Source: Qipengyuania aquimaris
GTDB taxonomy: Bacteria > Pseudomonadota > Alphaproteobacteria > Sphingomonadales > Sphingomonadaceae
Direction of reading: 5' to 3'
DNA length: 64,000 nt
Assembly (NCBI RefSeq): GCF_009827445.1
Contig: NZ_WTYI01000001.1
Location: 894,281 to 958,280, forward strand
Shown here: positions 16,610 to 26,390 of the stretch, one piece after another
Position numbering within the stretch: position 1 is the stretch's first letter
Layout of the letters: each line of letters begins with the position of its first letter
Program-made: the position numbers and the translations under genes
The notes under the pieces: generated by a model
What the model saw: only the letters and a program-made list of their open reading frames with translations
Database searches by the model: none
Told to the model about the DNA's origin: nothing

Positions 16610-17086
16610 ATGATCGTATTCGACCTTCATTGCGACAATGGCCACCGCTTCGAGGGATGGTTCGGGTCTTCTGCCGATTACGACCAGCAGAGAGAACGCG
16701 GCCTCCTCGACTGTCCCGAGTGCGGATCGTCCGTGGTTGGCAAGGCCCCCATGGCGCCCGCCGTTCCTGCCAAGGGCAATGCCTCGCAAGCGGCAAGGCC
16801 GGTGGAAGAGCCGAAAGCCGAGGCGCAGCTTTCAAACGCACCCATGCCGCCGGAAGTGAAGAAGGCGCTCGAGACGCTTGCGAAAGCACAGGCCAAGGCA
16901 TTGGAGAAGAGCACCTGGGTCGGAGACAAGTTCGCCGAGAAAGCGCGATCCCAGCATTATGGCGAGATCGACGAGATACCCATCCACGGCAAGGCAACGC
17001 GTGAAGAAGCGGAGGACCTGGCTTCGGAAGGCATTGCGGTGGCGCCGATCCTTTTCCCGATCGCCCCTCCCGACGAACTCAACTGA
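16610..17086 (+). CDS. DUF1178 family protein with zinc-ribbon-like N-terminus
   Basis: A 158-residue cytoplasmic protein of unknown function, conserved in proteobacteria. Cys8 and His11 in DLHCDNGHRFEGWF and the pair in LLDCPECGS (about residues 34-37) could hold a metal. The middle is Ala/Pro-rich, and the C-terminus has the family-typical segment ending GIAVAPILFPIAPPDELN. It is the third gene of a grxC-nit-DUF1178 run, so it may share a redox or amide-repair context. No function is assigned. Confidence 0.85.
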   Translation: MIVFDLHCDNGHRFEGWFGSSADYDQQRERGLLDCPECGSSVVGKAPMAPAVPAKGNASQAARPVEEPKAEAQLSNAPMPPEVKKALETLAKAQAKALEKSTWVGDKFAEKARSQHYGEIDEIPIHGKATREEAEDLASEGIAVAPILFPIAPPDELN

Positions 17087-17124
17087 TTGCCACGAAAAAC
17101 TCAGGCGCTATACGAAGCGCCGGG

Positions 17125-17201
17125 GCGCCCGTAGCTCAGCTGGATAGAGCGACCGCCTCCTAAGCGGTAGGCCACAGGTTCGAATCCTGTCGGGCGCACC
17201 A
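17125..17201 (+). tRNA. tRNA-Arg (anticodon CCT)
   Basis: A 77-base cloverleaf. The acceptor stem GCGCCCG/CGGGCGC is followed by discriminator A and an encoded CCA. The D arm contains AGCTCAGCTGGATAGAGC, the anticodon loop CTCCTAA gives CCT (reads AGG), and the T arm contains GGTTCGAATCC. A terminator-like hairpin follows directly. Confidence 0.97.
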
Positions 17202-17327
17202 ACAAAGGAGGTCCAGCAGGACCGCTTTTGTTGGTTCGGCGCATCAGGATCGAAAATCGTTCGGAATCGGAGCGAAGCGGAGATGGCGTAGCTGCGAAGC
17301 AGCGGAGCAATACTGTCGGGCGCACCA
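17187..17327. repeat. 15-bp direct repeat: tRNA-Arg 3' end duplicated downstream
   Basis: CTGTCGGGCGCACCA, the 3' end of the tRNA gene including CCA (17187-17201), occurs again identically at 17313-17327, 126 bp downstream and just before the stop codon of the convergent MFS gene. The DNA between is low-complexity (repeated GCGAAGC(A/G)GCGGA-type words) and holds no gene. The arrangement resembles attachment-site repeats or a decayed tandem tRNA copy, but no integrase is nearby. Confidence 0.8.
17201..17232 (+). terminator. Terminator hairpin of tRNA-Arg
   Basis: GGTCC (17210-17214) pairs with GGACC (17219-17223) around AGCA. An outer AACAAA (17201-17206) pairs with TTTGTT (17227-17232), so 11 of 14 outer and inner positions match. 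The 3' arm contains the T-run CTTTTGTT. Confidence 0.65.
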
Positions 17328-17329
17328 TT

Positions 17330-18505
17330 TCAGCGATTTTTTCTGAAGGAATACGCTGCCAGCGCGGTCAGCACTGCGGAGGAAATGACGAGCGCGAGGC
17401 ACACGGCGCCCCAGCCGAAGGCGTCGTAGATTGCGGTGGCTGTGATGCTGCCGATCCCGCCTCCAACGAACATCAGGACGATGTAGATCGTGGTGAGCCT
17501 CGTCCGCAGGTCCGTGGCCAGCGAGAGGAAGGTCATGCGGCCGGTGACGTCGATCCCCGGGCCGACCAGGTTCACCAGTACCAGCGGCACGATCAGCCCC
17601 CAAAGCGAACCGCTAAGCGGATAGAACAGGGCGATACCGATCAACTGGATGGCTGCGAACACCAGTCGCGCCTTGCGCGCTCCAACCACGTCGGCCCAGC
17701 GTCCGAGCCTTGGGGTCGAAAAAATGGAGACGGCAGCAATCGCGGCGAGATAGCCCACCGTGTCGGTGCCGTATCCCACCTCCGGAGAGGTGAGATAAAG
17801 CGCGAGAGCCAACCACAGCGCAATGAATTGCGCGAAATTCAGCGCCTGGATCGCACCGGAAAGAACCACGTCGCGATGCTGCCGAGCGAGCGGGAATACC
17901 GAACCGACGAGCGACCAGTACCTGGCCTTGCCTCGCTCGCGTTCTCCGCCCTCCATCAGGTAGGGAAGGGCGATCGTAACGCTGATCATCAGGCCCGTCG
18001 CGATCCAGTAGACCAGCCGCCAGCCATAGTGCTCCGCTATCCAGCCGGCGCCGACGCGCGCGATGAGAATGCCAAGGATGACCCCTGCCGTCAGCAAGGC
18101 GGTGACCTGGCCCAGTCGCTCGGGGGCGACGCGCTTGGATGCGTAAGCGGGCAGGAGATAGGGAGCGATGGTGAAGAAGCCGAGAGCGGTGGAACCAGCA
18201 AGGAACTGGCCGAATGTGCCCGCCACGGTCATGACCGCGAGGCTGACTGTTTGACCCACCGTGAACGCAATCGTCAGGCGTCTATTCGAATATCTGTCGC
18301 CCAAGGGGAGCAGGAACAGGATGCCGACCGCCAGCGCGAGTTGGTTCAGGGCTGGCACCAGCCCGATCCTTGCCTCGCTGACCCCGAAATGGTCGGCGAC
18401 CTCGCCGATGATCGGGTGGATGTAATAGGCGTTGGCCGTCACCACCGCTGCGGCGATGGCGAGAATGTATTCTTGCGAGCGCGTCATCAGCGCAGGCGAG
18501 GTCAC
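17330..18505 (-). CDS. MFS transporter
   Basis: A 391-residue major facilitator superfamily protein with about 12 hydrophobic helices. The loop 2-3 motif reads LPLGDRYSNRRLTIAF (a GDRxxRR-type MFS signature), and the second half has GRWADVVGARKARL at the equivalent loop. It resembles drug/proton antiporters or sugar efflux proteins with a short N-terminus; the substrate cannot be read from sequence. It starts with an ATGA overlap of the haloalkane dehalogenase stop, so the two are probably co-expressed. Its stop lies 3 bases from the duplicated tRNA-Arg fragment. Confidence 0.88.
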   Translation of the reverse strand: MTSPALMTRSQEYILAIAAAVVTANAYYIHPIIGEVADHFGVSEARIGLVPALNQLALAVGILFLLPLGDRYSNRRLTIAFTVGQTVSLAVMTVAGTFGQFLAGSTALGFFTIAPYLLPAYASKRVAPERLGQVTALLTAGVILGILIARVGAGWIAEHYGWRLVYWIATGLMISVTIALPYLMEGGERERGKARYWSLVGSVFPLARQHRDVVLSGAIQALNFAQFIALWLALALYLTSPEVGYGTDTVGYLAAIAAVSIFSTPRLGRWADVVGARKARLVFAAIQLIGIALFYPLSGSLWGLIVPLVLVNLVGPGIDVTGRMTFLSLATDLRTRLTTIYIVLMFVGGGIGSITATAIYDAFGWGAVCLALVISSAVLTALAAYSFRKNR

Positions 18506-19416
18506 CCCAGATGGCCTGCTTTGCGCGCCATTGCGATCAATCCAGCCGCCAGTTCTTCAGGTTGGTCTTCTTGGCAGAAATGCCCGCAATTCGGCAATGT
18601 GCGGTGGTCGAGGCCCTTGGCGCCTGCAATCCGGTCGATAAGAAATTTCTCGCTGCCCTTCGTTATAGGGTCGTCTTCGCCGAATAGCGTGAGGAAAGGT
18701 CCATCGTAGGCTGCAAGCACAGGCCAGGCTTTTTTGTTGTCCTCAACTCCCGGCATGCCGTCCTCAACCGGCACCAGACTTGGGAATGCTCGCGCTGCGG
18801 CCTTGGAGGGCTCGTCAGGGTAGGGGGCATCATATGCAGCGATCTCGGCTTCGGAACGCTGGGTTGCAGTAGCGCGGTCGAGCAAGGCGCCGATGCGGAA
18901 TTCGGGAGATGACCGGGCAAATTCGCGCCATGCGAGAAATGCAGCGGAAGGCGTGCCGCCAGCGGGAAGGAAGGTATTGCTCGCCACGACGCAGGTGAAG
19001 AGGTCTGGATCATGTGCGAGCATCCGCAAGCCCAGCAAACCGCCCCAGTCTTGCACGAACAGGGCAGCCGGACGCGGTTCTACGGCTGCTCTCCATTGCT
19101 TCAGCCAATCGACGTGCCGCTCGTAGGTGAAGAACTCGGGATCGTCGGGCTTGTCGCTCTTCCCGAAGCCGATGAGGTCCGGAGCGAGCACGCGAAAGCC
19201 CGCATCGACGAGGATAGGGATCATCTTGCGATACAGAAAAGACCAGCTCGGCTCGCCGTGAAACAGCAGAACAGGAGGAGCCGACTTATCGCCTTCGTCG
19301 ACGTAATGCTGACGCGCAGTGTACCCTTCGCCAAGGTCTATATCGATCCAGTTCTCCGCAAACGGATAGTCCGGAATGTCGGCGAAACGTTCTGCAGGCG
19401 TACGAAGGATTTTCAT
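18502..19416 (-). CDS. Haloalkane dehalogenase (HLD-I / DhlA-like alpha/beta hydrolase)
   Basis: A 304-residue alpha/beta hydrolase predicted to cleave carbon-halogen bonds to an alcohol and halide. HGEPSWSFLYRKM (E55, W57) matches the HLD oxyanion/cap-entry motif. The nucleophile is D123 in VQDWGG, followed by W124, one halide-stabilising residue. W163 is a candidate second halide Trp. The acid is likely D248 or D249 in FGEDDP, and the base is H279 in NCGHF. Length and motifs fit subfamily I. It is first in a two-gene unit with the MFS transporter. Related epoxide hydrolases or esterases are alternatives, but the Trp after the nucleophile and HGEPSW favour an HLD. Confidence 0.88.
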   Translation of the reverse strand: MKILRTPAERFADIPDYPFAENWIDIDLGEGYTARQHYVDEGDKSAPPVLLFHGEPSWSFLYRKMIPILVDAGFRVLAPDLIGFGKSDKPDDPEFFTYERHVDWLKQWRAAVEPRPAALFVQDWGGLLGLRMLAHDPDLFTCVVASNTFLPAGGTPSAAFLAWREFARSSPEFRIGALLDRATATQRSEAEIAAYDAPYPDEPSKAAARAFPSLVPVEDGMPGVEDNKKAWPVLAAYDGPFLTLFGEDDPITKGSEKFLIDRIAGAKGLDHRTLPNCGHFCQEDQPEELAAGLIAMARKAGHLG

Positions 19417-19477
19417 CGGGCTCTCCCATCACCGACGAGAACGGAACGCATTCTCGATCGGTTTCTGTTCGCAACCC

Positions 19478-20356
19478 TTAGGGTGTAGGTTTGCCGCTGT
19501 CACCCAGCTGGCTGACCGGCACCGTCTCCTTGAAGGTATGCGTCACATAGGGGAACGGGATTTCGATACCCGCGTCGTCGAGTGCAGCCTTGACCGCTCG
19601 TACGACTTTATCCTTGCTCTCCCATCCTGAGCGCGGCGTGGATCCGGACCACCAGCGGACGAGGAAATCGACCGAACTGGAATTGAATTCCTGGGCGAAT
19701 ATGTCGACGCCCTTGCTGGCCAATACGTCTTCAACGTCTTCCACCGCGCGGCGGATCACGTCGGCTGCATGATCGAGATTGGTGTCATAGGACACACCCA
19801 CGACCACTTCGTGCCGACGCTGGTCCTCATCGGTGAAGATTTCCACCGGGTTCTTGAACAATATCGAATTGGGTACGACCGTAAGTTCACCCGACAGCTT
19901 GCGTACATGGGTTTCGCGAAGCGTGATATGCTCCACCTTGCCGGTGATGCCCTCGCACTCGATGATATCGCCGATACGCATTTTCTCGCGCAACATGATG
20001 AGGACGCCGGCGAGGAAATTTTCGAAGATGTCCTGAAAGGCGAAGCCGATGGCGACAGCGCCGATACCTAGGCCGGCGAGCAAGCTGGCCGGCGTGAGGC
20101 TGGGTATCACGACCACTGCGGCGATGAACAGACCTACCAGCCAGATGCCAAGACGGACCAACGTATCGATCAGGTTCTTCAGGCTGGCACGGATTTCCGT
20201 GCGACCGACAATCGCGTCCGAAATCTTCACGGCAAAGCGCGCCACGATCCACGTAACGAACATGATGATGAGCGCAATTGCGAAACTGGGCAGCGCCTCT
20301 ACCAGGCCATTGCCCATGTCCTGCAGCTGGTCGCGCAGCGTTGCGATATAATTCAC
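19478..20356 (-). CDS. Small-conductance mechanosensitive ion channel (MscS family)
   Basis: A 292-residue MscS-type channel that opens on membrane tension to release solutes. Three hydrophobic segments lie near residues 20-40, 60-82 and 88-118. The pore-lining TM3 includes ASLLAGLGIGAVAIGFAFQD, the Gly/Ala-packed signature. The beta domain contains GDIIECEGITGKVEHITLRET and VVPNSILFKNPVEIF. The start is GTG (20354-20356) preceded by GGGAG. It stands alone between the dehalogenase and hpd-VOC genes. Confidence 0.95.
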   Translation of the reverse strand: MNYIATLRDQLQDMGNGLVEALPSFAIALIIMFVTWIVARFAVKISDAIVGRTEIRASLKNLIDTLVRLGIWLVGLFIAAVVVIPSLTPASLLAGLGIGAVAIGFAFQDIFENFLAGVLIMLREKMRIGDIIECEGITGKVEHITLRETHVRKLSGELTVVPNSILFKNPVEIFTDEDQRRHEVVVGVSYDTNLDHAADVIRRAVEDVEDVLASKGVDIFAQEFNSSSVDFLVRWWSGSTPRSGWESKDKVVRAVKAALDDAGIEIPFPYVTHTFKETVPVSQLGDSGKPTP

Positions 20357-20440
20357 CCGAAGAACTCCCTTTGGGAGGCAACGTCATGCCTCCGCCAGGG
20401 TTCCGGAATTGCAAACTATTAGGGTTTGCCGGCCTTAGGG

Positions 20441-21009
20441 CTAATTTTTGCCGTGTTCTTTCCGCGCGATTTCATGCAGCCAGTCGGCATGACGAGGAGC
20501 CTTCTTCGTCTCGCTCCATTCCTCGAGCATCATCGGCGCGACCCGCTTGAGTTCGGCATATTGCTCGTCGGTCCCGATGTCGGCAGCGAGTTCGACGCGG
20601 TGACCGTTCGGATCGAAAAAATAGATCGATTTGAAGATGCCGTGATGGGTGGGACCGAGCACATCGATGCCGAGGCTTTCGATATGTTCCTTGGCGGCAA
20701 GCAGCTCGTCTTCCGATGCGACCCTGAATGCCAGGTGCTGAACCCACGCCGGAGTATTCTCGTCGCGGCCCATGTCCTTCTGGTTGGGCAGTTCGAAGAA
20801 GGCGAGGATGTTTCCATTACCCGCGTCGAGAAACACATGCATGTAGGGATCGTAGTCGCCGGTCGACGGCACATGGTCCTCTGCGAAGGCAGTGGTGTAA
20901 TCCATGCCCAGAACCTTGCCGTACCATTCGACGGTTTCTTTCGCGTCCTTGCAGCGATAGGCGGCGTGATGGACGCCGCCCAGCTTTACGGGATGACCGG
21001 CTACGTCGT

Positions 21010-21013
<4 letters not shown>
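20441..21013 (-). CDS. VOC-family metalloprotein (glyoxalase/dioxygenase-like)
   Basis: A 190-residue vicinal-oxygen-chelate protein. It has beta-alpha-beta-beta-beta modules beginning [27 protein letters not shown], with a second module at [23 protein letters not shown]. Candidate metal ligands are the histidine in GGVHHAAY, the glutamate in ILAFFELP, H in WVQHLAF and E in GHRVELAAD. The substrate is unknown. It overlaps hpd by 4 bases (ATGA) and so may act in aromatic amino acid catabolism. The motif set is compatible with either an isomerase or an extradiol-type enzyme. Confidence 0.85.
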
Positions 21014-22131
<1,118 letters not shown>

Positions 22132-22151
22132 CTCAATCCTCTGTCATCTGA

Positions 22152-22171
22152 GTTAGTTTCAATCGAAACCA
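22152..22171. promoter_or_regulatory. Palindromic operator candidate between hpd and the acyl-CoA dehydrogenase gene
   Basis: GTTTC (22156-22160) and GAAAC (22165-22169) form an inverted repeat around AATC, extended imperfectly to TTAGTTTC/GAAACCAA. It sits in the 86-bp divergent gap, 25-38 bp upstream of hpd, where a repressor could act on one or both genes. The regulator family is not identified. Confidence 0.5.
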
Positions 22172-22217
22172 AATACGGGCACGCGCCCCGAATGTCAAGA
22201 AACCAACGGAGCGCAAG

Positions 22218-23426
22218 ATGGCCTGTTCCGACGGATTGCCTTCCGGACGGGACGAGTCCATGTGTCAAACGATGGCAAAAGAAGACCGAGATGAAATCCG
22301 CCGCGCCGTGAGCGCAGTCTGCTCCGATTTCCCTGGTGAGTACTGGCGGGAGAAGGATCGCGATCGCGCCTATCCGGCAGAGTTCGTCGATGCGATCACG
22401 CGGGCAGGCTTCCTCGCGGCGCTCATCCCGGAAGAATACGGGGGCAGTGGCCTCAAACTCGATTCCGCTGCGGTCATCATGGAGGAAATCCAGGCTTCCG
22501 GTTGCAACGGCGCCGCAGCCCACGCCCAGATGTACGTGATGAATACGCTGCTTCGCTACGGCAGCGAGGAACAGAAGCGCAGCTATCTTCCGGGCATCGC
22601 CAACGGTGACCTGCGCCTGCAGGCATTCGGCGTTTCCGAACCGACGAGCGGAACCGACACGCTTTCCCTGCGCACTTTCGCCAAGCGGGAAGGCGATGAA
22701 TATGTGATCAACGGCCAGAAGATCTGGACGAGCCGCGCCGAGCATTCCGACCTCATGGTCCTGTTGGCGCGCACGACACCGCGTGACGAAGTATCCAAGA
22801 AAACGGAAGGCCTCTCGCTCTTCCTCGTCGACATGCGCGAAGTGGTCGGGAACGGCATGACCATCAAGCCGATCCGGACGATGATGAACCATTCTACGAC
22901 GGAGGTTTTCTTCGACGATATGCGTATCCCGGCGTCGGCGCTGATCGGTGAGGAAGGGAAGGGGTTCCGCTATATCCTTTCGGGCATGAACGCCGAGCGG
23001 ATCCTGATCGCAGCGGAATGCATCGGTGATGCGAAATGGTTCATCGAAAAGGCCAGCGATTACGCAAAGGAGCGGCAGGTTTTCTCAAGACCCATTGGCA
23101 AGAACCAGGGCGTGCAGTTTCCCATCGCGCGCTGCTATGCTCAGATGCGCGCGGCCGAACTGATGGTTCACCATGCTGCCGAAGTCTATGACGAAGGCGG
23201 TAACGCAGGGGCCGAAGCCAACATGGCCAAGATGCTCGCTAGCGAAGCGAGTTGGGCGGCGGCCGATATGTGTGTCCAGACGCTTGGCGGTTTCGGATTT
23301 GCAGAAGAATACGACGTTGAACGCAAGTTCCGCGAGGCACGTCTGTACACGGTCGCGCCGATCAGCACGAACCTGATCCTCAGCTATCTTGCAGAGCATG
23401 TGCTCGGACTACCGCGTTCCTACTGA
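22218..23426 (+). CDS. Acyl-CoA dehydrogenase family protein
   Basis: A 402-residue flavoprotein of the acyl-CoA dehydrogenase superfamily. It shows FAD/CoA-binding motifs LQAFGVSEPTSGTDTLSLRTFA and YVINGQKIWTSRAEHSDL, and the C-terminal helix segment QTLGGFGFAEEYDVERKFREAR. At the position where many family members carry the catalytic Glu in YEGTS, this protein reads LYTVAPIS, so the catalytic base must lie elsewhere or the chemistry differs. The ATG at 22218 has GGAG 6 bases upstream. An internal ATG at 22272 (MAKEDRDEI) is also plausible. It is divergent from hpd. Confidence 0.9.
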   Translation: MACSDGLPSGRDESMCQTMAKEDRDEIRRAVSAVCSDFPGEYWREKDRDRAYPAEFVDAITRAGFLAALIPEEYGGSGLKLDSAAVIMEEIQASGCNGAAAHAQMYVMNTLLRYGSEEQKRSYLPGIANGDLRLQAFGVSEPTSGTDTLSLRTFAKREGDEYVINGQKIWTSRAEHSDLMVLLARTTPRDEVSKKTEGLSLFLVDMREVVGNGMTIKPIRTMMNHSTTEVFFDDMRIPASALIGEEGKGFRYILSGMNAERILIAAECIGDAKWFIEKASDYAKERQVFSRPIGKNQGVQFPIARCYAQMRAAELMVHHAAEVYDEGGNAGAEANMAKMLASEASWAAADMCVQTLGGFGFAEEYDVERKFREARLYTVAPISTNLILSYLAEHVLGLPRSY

Positions 23427-23480
23427 CGGGACTGCAAATAGCCCTTGCGCGTAAAGGTTAACTGTGATTCTGTGTCCCTG

Positions 23481-23795
23481 ATGAGAGGGAAGGTCAGACT
23501 CAACACACGGCAAAGGCAGAAAGCGTCGCACACTGCGGCGCTTGCGGCGTTGCTCGTGATGGGCGGAATTGCCGTCGCTGGACCTTCCGGCCTCCTTGCT
23601 TGGAGCGAGAACCTGCGCCTCCTCGACCAGCGTGAAGCGCAGCTGGCCGCACTCCAGAAGGAACGGTCCGCGTTGCAGAACAAGGTTGCCTTGCTGCACC
23701 CCGATCATGCCGATCCCGACATGGTGGGCGAATTGCTCCGCAGCCAGCTCAATGTCGTCCACCCGGACGAAGTGGTCATCAAGCTCGACGACTGA
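23481..23795 (+). CDS. ftsB: FtsB/DivIC-type septum formation protein
   Basis: A 104-residue bitopic membrane protein. A short basic cytoplasmic N-terminus (MRGKVRLNTRQRQKASH) precedes one helix (about 18-38) and a periplasmic coiled coil (about 45-75, LRLLDQREAQLAALQKERSALQNKV). The remainder matches DivIC/FtsB pattern (LLHPDHADPDMVGELLRSQLNVVHPDEVV). It works in the FtsBLQ divisome complex. I chose the internal ATG at 23481; a start 36 bases upstream is less like the family. Position before pdhA is common in alphaproteobacteria. Confidence 0.88.
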   Translation: MRGKVRLNTRQRQKASHTAALAALLVMGGIAVAGPSGLLAWSENLRLLDQREAQLAALQKERSALQNKVALLHPDHADPDMVGELLRSQLNVVHPDEVVIKLDD

Positions 23796-23921
23796 GCCGG
23801 GCGCCAAGCCCTCAATTCCGTAAGGTTTTCGTATGCGCGCAGCTTGGGCGTTGCGCGGTGTGCGCCGCTATGCCTATAGGCTGAGCCATATTCCTCCCCG
23901 GAAGATAAAGGATGCTGTAGT

Positions 23922-25004
23922 TTGGCAAAGGCCCCTAAGAGCAAAGCAGCCGCGAAGGCCCCGAAGAGTCCCGCTGAAGATACGGAATTCGTCCTGCACT
24001 CATTGCAGGAAGAACTGGAGAAGAAGCAGCGCTTCGATGCCAGCACCGACCAGATGATGCACTTCTACGAACAGATGCTGCTCATCCGCCGTTTCGAAGA
24101 GCGCGCGGGCCAACTCTACGGCCTTGGCCTCATCGGCGGTTTCTGCCACCTCTACATTGGCCAGGAAGCGGTCGCCATCGGTCTGCAATCCGCGCTCGAT
24201 GGAGACAAGGACAGCGTGATCACCGGGTACCGCGATCACGGACACATGCTTGCATACGGCATCGACCCCAAGGTCATCATGGCCGAACTGACAGGCCGCG
24301 AGGCTGGCATCTCGAAGGGCAAGGGCGGGTCGATGCACATGTTCTCGACCGAACATAAGTTCTACGGCGGCCACGGCATCGTCGGCGCGCAGGTCGCACT
24401 CGGCGGTGGTCTGGCGCTCGCACACCAGTACAACGAAGATGGCGGGCTGTGCCTTGCCTATTTCGGTGACGGTGCGGCCAACCAGGGCCAGGTTTACGAG
24501 ACGTTCAACATGGCGGCCTTGTGGAAACTGCCGATCGTCTTCGTCATCGAGAATAACCAGTACGCCATGGGGACTGCGGTCAGCCGAAGCTCTGCGGAGA
24601 CCGAGTTCTACCGCCGTGGCACTGCGTTCCGCATCCCGGGGATGAAGGTCAACGGCATGGATGTCCTCGAGGTACGTCAAGCCGCCGAGATCGCCTTCAA
24701 ACATGTCCGCGAAGGCAAGGGCCCGGTCCTGATGGAATGCGAAACCTATCGCTATCGCGGCCACTCCATGTCCGATCCGGCCAAGTACCGCACCCGTGAA
24801 GAAGTGCAGGACATGAAGGACCACAAGGACCCGATCGAGGGCCTGAAGAAGGTCCTGATGGAAAACGGCGCGAAAGAGGAAGACTTGAAAGTCATCGACA
24901 AGGACATTCGCAAGGTCGTCAGCGAGGCAGCTGATTTTGCCGAGAATTCGCCCGAGCCGGAGGCTTCCGAACTCTACACCGATGTCCTGGTGGAGGAGTA
25001 TTGA
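23922..25004 (+). CDS. pdhA: Pyruvate dehydrogenase E1 component, alpha subunit
   Basis: A 360-residue thiamine-diphosphate-dependent E1-alpha that decarboxylates pyruvate with E1-beta. The TPP motif GDGAANQGQVYETFNMAALW-type block with NN at its end is present (about residues 180-215). The YRYRGHSMSDPAKYRTREE loop contains the conserved serine region. The start is TTG (23922-23924), preceded by AAAGGA 9 bases away, giving MAKAPKSKAAAK, a basic flexible N-terminus usual for this protein. pdhB follows after 3 bases. The E2 and E3 genes are not in the window. Confidence 0.97.
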   Translation: MAKAPKSKAAAKAPKSPAEDTEFVLHSLQEELEKKQRFDASTDQMMHFYEQMLLIRRFEERAGQLYGLGLIGGFCHLYIGQEAVAIGLQSALDGDKDSVITGYRDHGHMLAYGIDPKVIMAELTGREAGISKGKGGSMHMFSTEHKFYGGHGIVGAQVALGGGLALAHQYNEDGGLCLAYFGDGAANQGQVYETFNMAALWKLPIVFVIENNQYAMGTAVSRSSAETEFYRRGTAFRIPGMKVNGMDVLEVRQAAEIAFKHVREGKGPVLMECETYRYRGHSMSDPAKYRTREEVQDMKDHKDPIEGLKKVLMENGAKEEDLKVIDKDIRKVVSEAADFAENSPEPEASELYTDVLVEEY

Positions 25005-25007
25005 GCC

Positions 25008-26390
25008 ATGGCTATCGAACTCAAGATGCCCGCGCTGTCTCCCACCATGGAAGAAGGCACGCTCGCCAAATGGCTCAAGTCAGAAGGTGATGCCATCGAG
25101 ATCGGCGACATCATCGCCGAGATCGAAACCGACAAGGCCACGATGGAATTCGAAGCGGTCGATGAAGGCACGCTGGGCAAGATCCTGGTCGAAGAAGGCA
25201 CCGAAGGCGTAAAAGTCGGCACGGTCATCGCCATGCTGGCAGGCGAGGGCGAAGACGCCTCCGACCTCGCAGCTCCTGAAACCGCCGAAGTGGATGCCGT
25301 CCTGGGCGAGGGCAAGGACGTCGGCCAAGACGCTTCGGAGGCCGAGATCACCAAGCCTACCCGTAAGGCGGATGTGAAGGATCCCGAAGTCCCGCACGGC
25401 ACCAACATGGCCAAGGTCACGGTACGCGAAGCGCTGCGCGATGCCATGGCCGAGGAGATGCGCCGCGACGAGCGCGTCTTCGTGATGGGCGAAGAGGTTG
25501 CGCAGTACCAAGGCGCCTACAAGGTCACCCAAGGACTGCTCGACGAATTCGGTCCCAAGCGGGTCATCGATACGCCGATCACGGAATATGGTTTTGCCGG
25601 CATCGGTGCCGGTGCCGCCATGGGCGGGCTGCGCCCGGTGGTCGAATTCATGACCTTCAACTTCGCGATGCAGGCCATCGACCACATCATCAACTCGGCT
25701 GCCAAGACCAATTACATGTCGGGCGGACAGATGCGCTGCCCGGTCGTCTTCCGCGGGCCTAACGGCGCGGCAAGCCGCGTGGGTGCTCAGCACAGCCAGA
25801 ACTACGGTCCCTGGTACGCAAGCGTGCCCGGCCTGATCGTAATCGCGCCGTTCGACAGCTCGGACGCCAAGGGCCTGCTCAAGGCGGCTATCCGCTGCGA
25901 GGATCCGGTGGTCTTCCTCGAGAACGAACTGGTTTATGGGCGCACGTTTGAACTGCCTGAACTGGACGATCATGTGCTGCCGATCGGCAAGGCCCGGATC
26001 ATGCGGGAAGGCAGCGATGTGACCATCGTGTCCTATTCGATCGCCGTGGGCCTCGCTCTGGAAGCAGCCGAAGAGCTGGCTGGCGAGGGGATCGACGCCG
26101 AAGTCATCGATCTTCGCACTTTGCGCCCGCTCGACAAGGAGGCGGTGCTCAAGAGTCTCGCCAAGACCAACCGCGTCGTCATCGCCGAAGAGGGTTGGCC
26201 GACCTGCTCGATCGCTTCGGAGATCACGGCGATCTGCATGGAGGAAGGCTTCGATCATCTCGATGCTCCCGTCACGCGGGTGTGCAACGAAGATGTGCCG
26301 CTCCCCTATGCTGCCAACCTCGAGAAGATGGCGCTGATCGACAGTGCGCGCATCGTCGAAGCTGCGAAGAAAGTCTGTTACCGGGACTGA
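25008..26390 (+). CDS. pdhB: Pyruvate dehydrogenase E1 component, beta subunit, with N-terminal lipoyl domain
   Basis: A 460-residue E1-beta. Residues 1-78 are a lipoyl domain with the lipoylated lysine K43 in [11 protein letters not shown]. Next is an acidic Ala/Glu-rich linker of about 55 residues, then the transketolase-like catalytic part ([50 protein letters not shown]). A lipoyl domain on E1-beta is typical of alphaproteobacteria such as rhizobia and sphingomonads, and absent from E. coli. lipA, needed to make lipoate, is in the same window. It is coupled to pdhA. Confidence 0.97.
   Translation: MAIELKMPALSPTMEEGTLAKWLKSEGDAIEIGDIIAEIETDKATMEFEAVDEGTLGKILVEEGTEGVKVGTVIAMLAGEGEDASDLAAPETAEVDAVLGEGKDVGQDASEAEITKPTRKADVKDPEVPHGTNMAKVTVREALRDAMAEEMRRDERVFVMGEEVAQYQGAYKVTQGLLDEFGPKRVIDTPITEYGFAGIGAGAAMGGLRPVVEFMTFNFAMQAIDHIINSAAKTNYMSGGQMRCPVVFRGPNGAASRVGAQHSQNYGPWYASVPGLIVIAPFDSSDAKGLLKAAIRCEDPVVFLENELVYGRTFELPELDDHVLPIGKARIMREGSDVTIVSYSIAVGLALEAAEELAGEGIDAEVIDLRTLRPLDKEAVLKSLAKTNRVVIAEEGWPTCSIASEITAICMEEGFDHLDAPVTRVCNEDVPLPYAANLEKMALIDSARIVEAAKKVCYRD

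Noticed and set aside
17101..17328. 75-residue minus-strand frame across the tRNA-Arg gene
   Set aside because: It is the antisense of a tRNA; this kind of LVRPTGFEPVAYRLGGG-type product is a well-known spurious prediction.
25080..26258. 392-residue minus-strand frame opposite pdhB
   Set aside because: Antisense shadow caused by the GC-rich codon pattern; pdhB has full family motifs.
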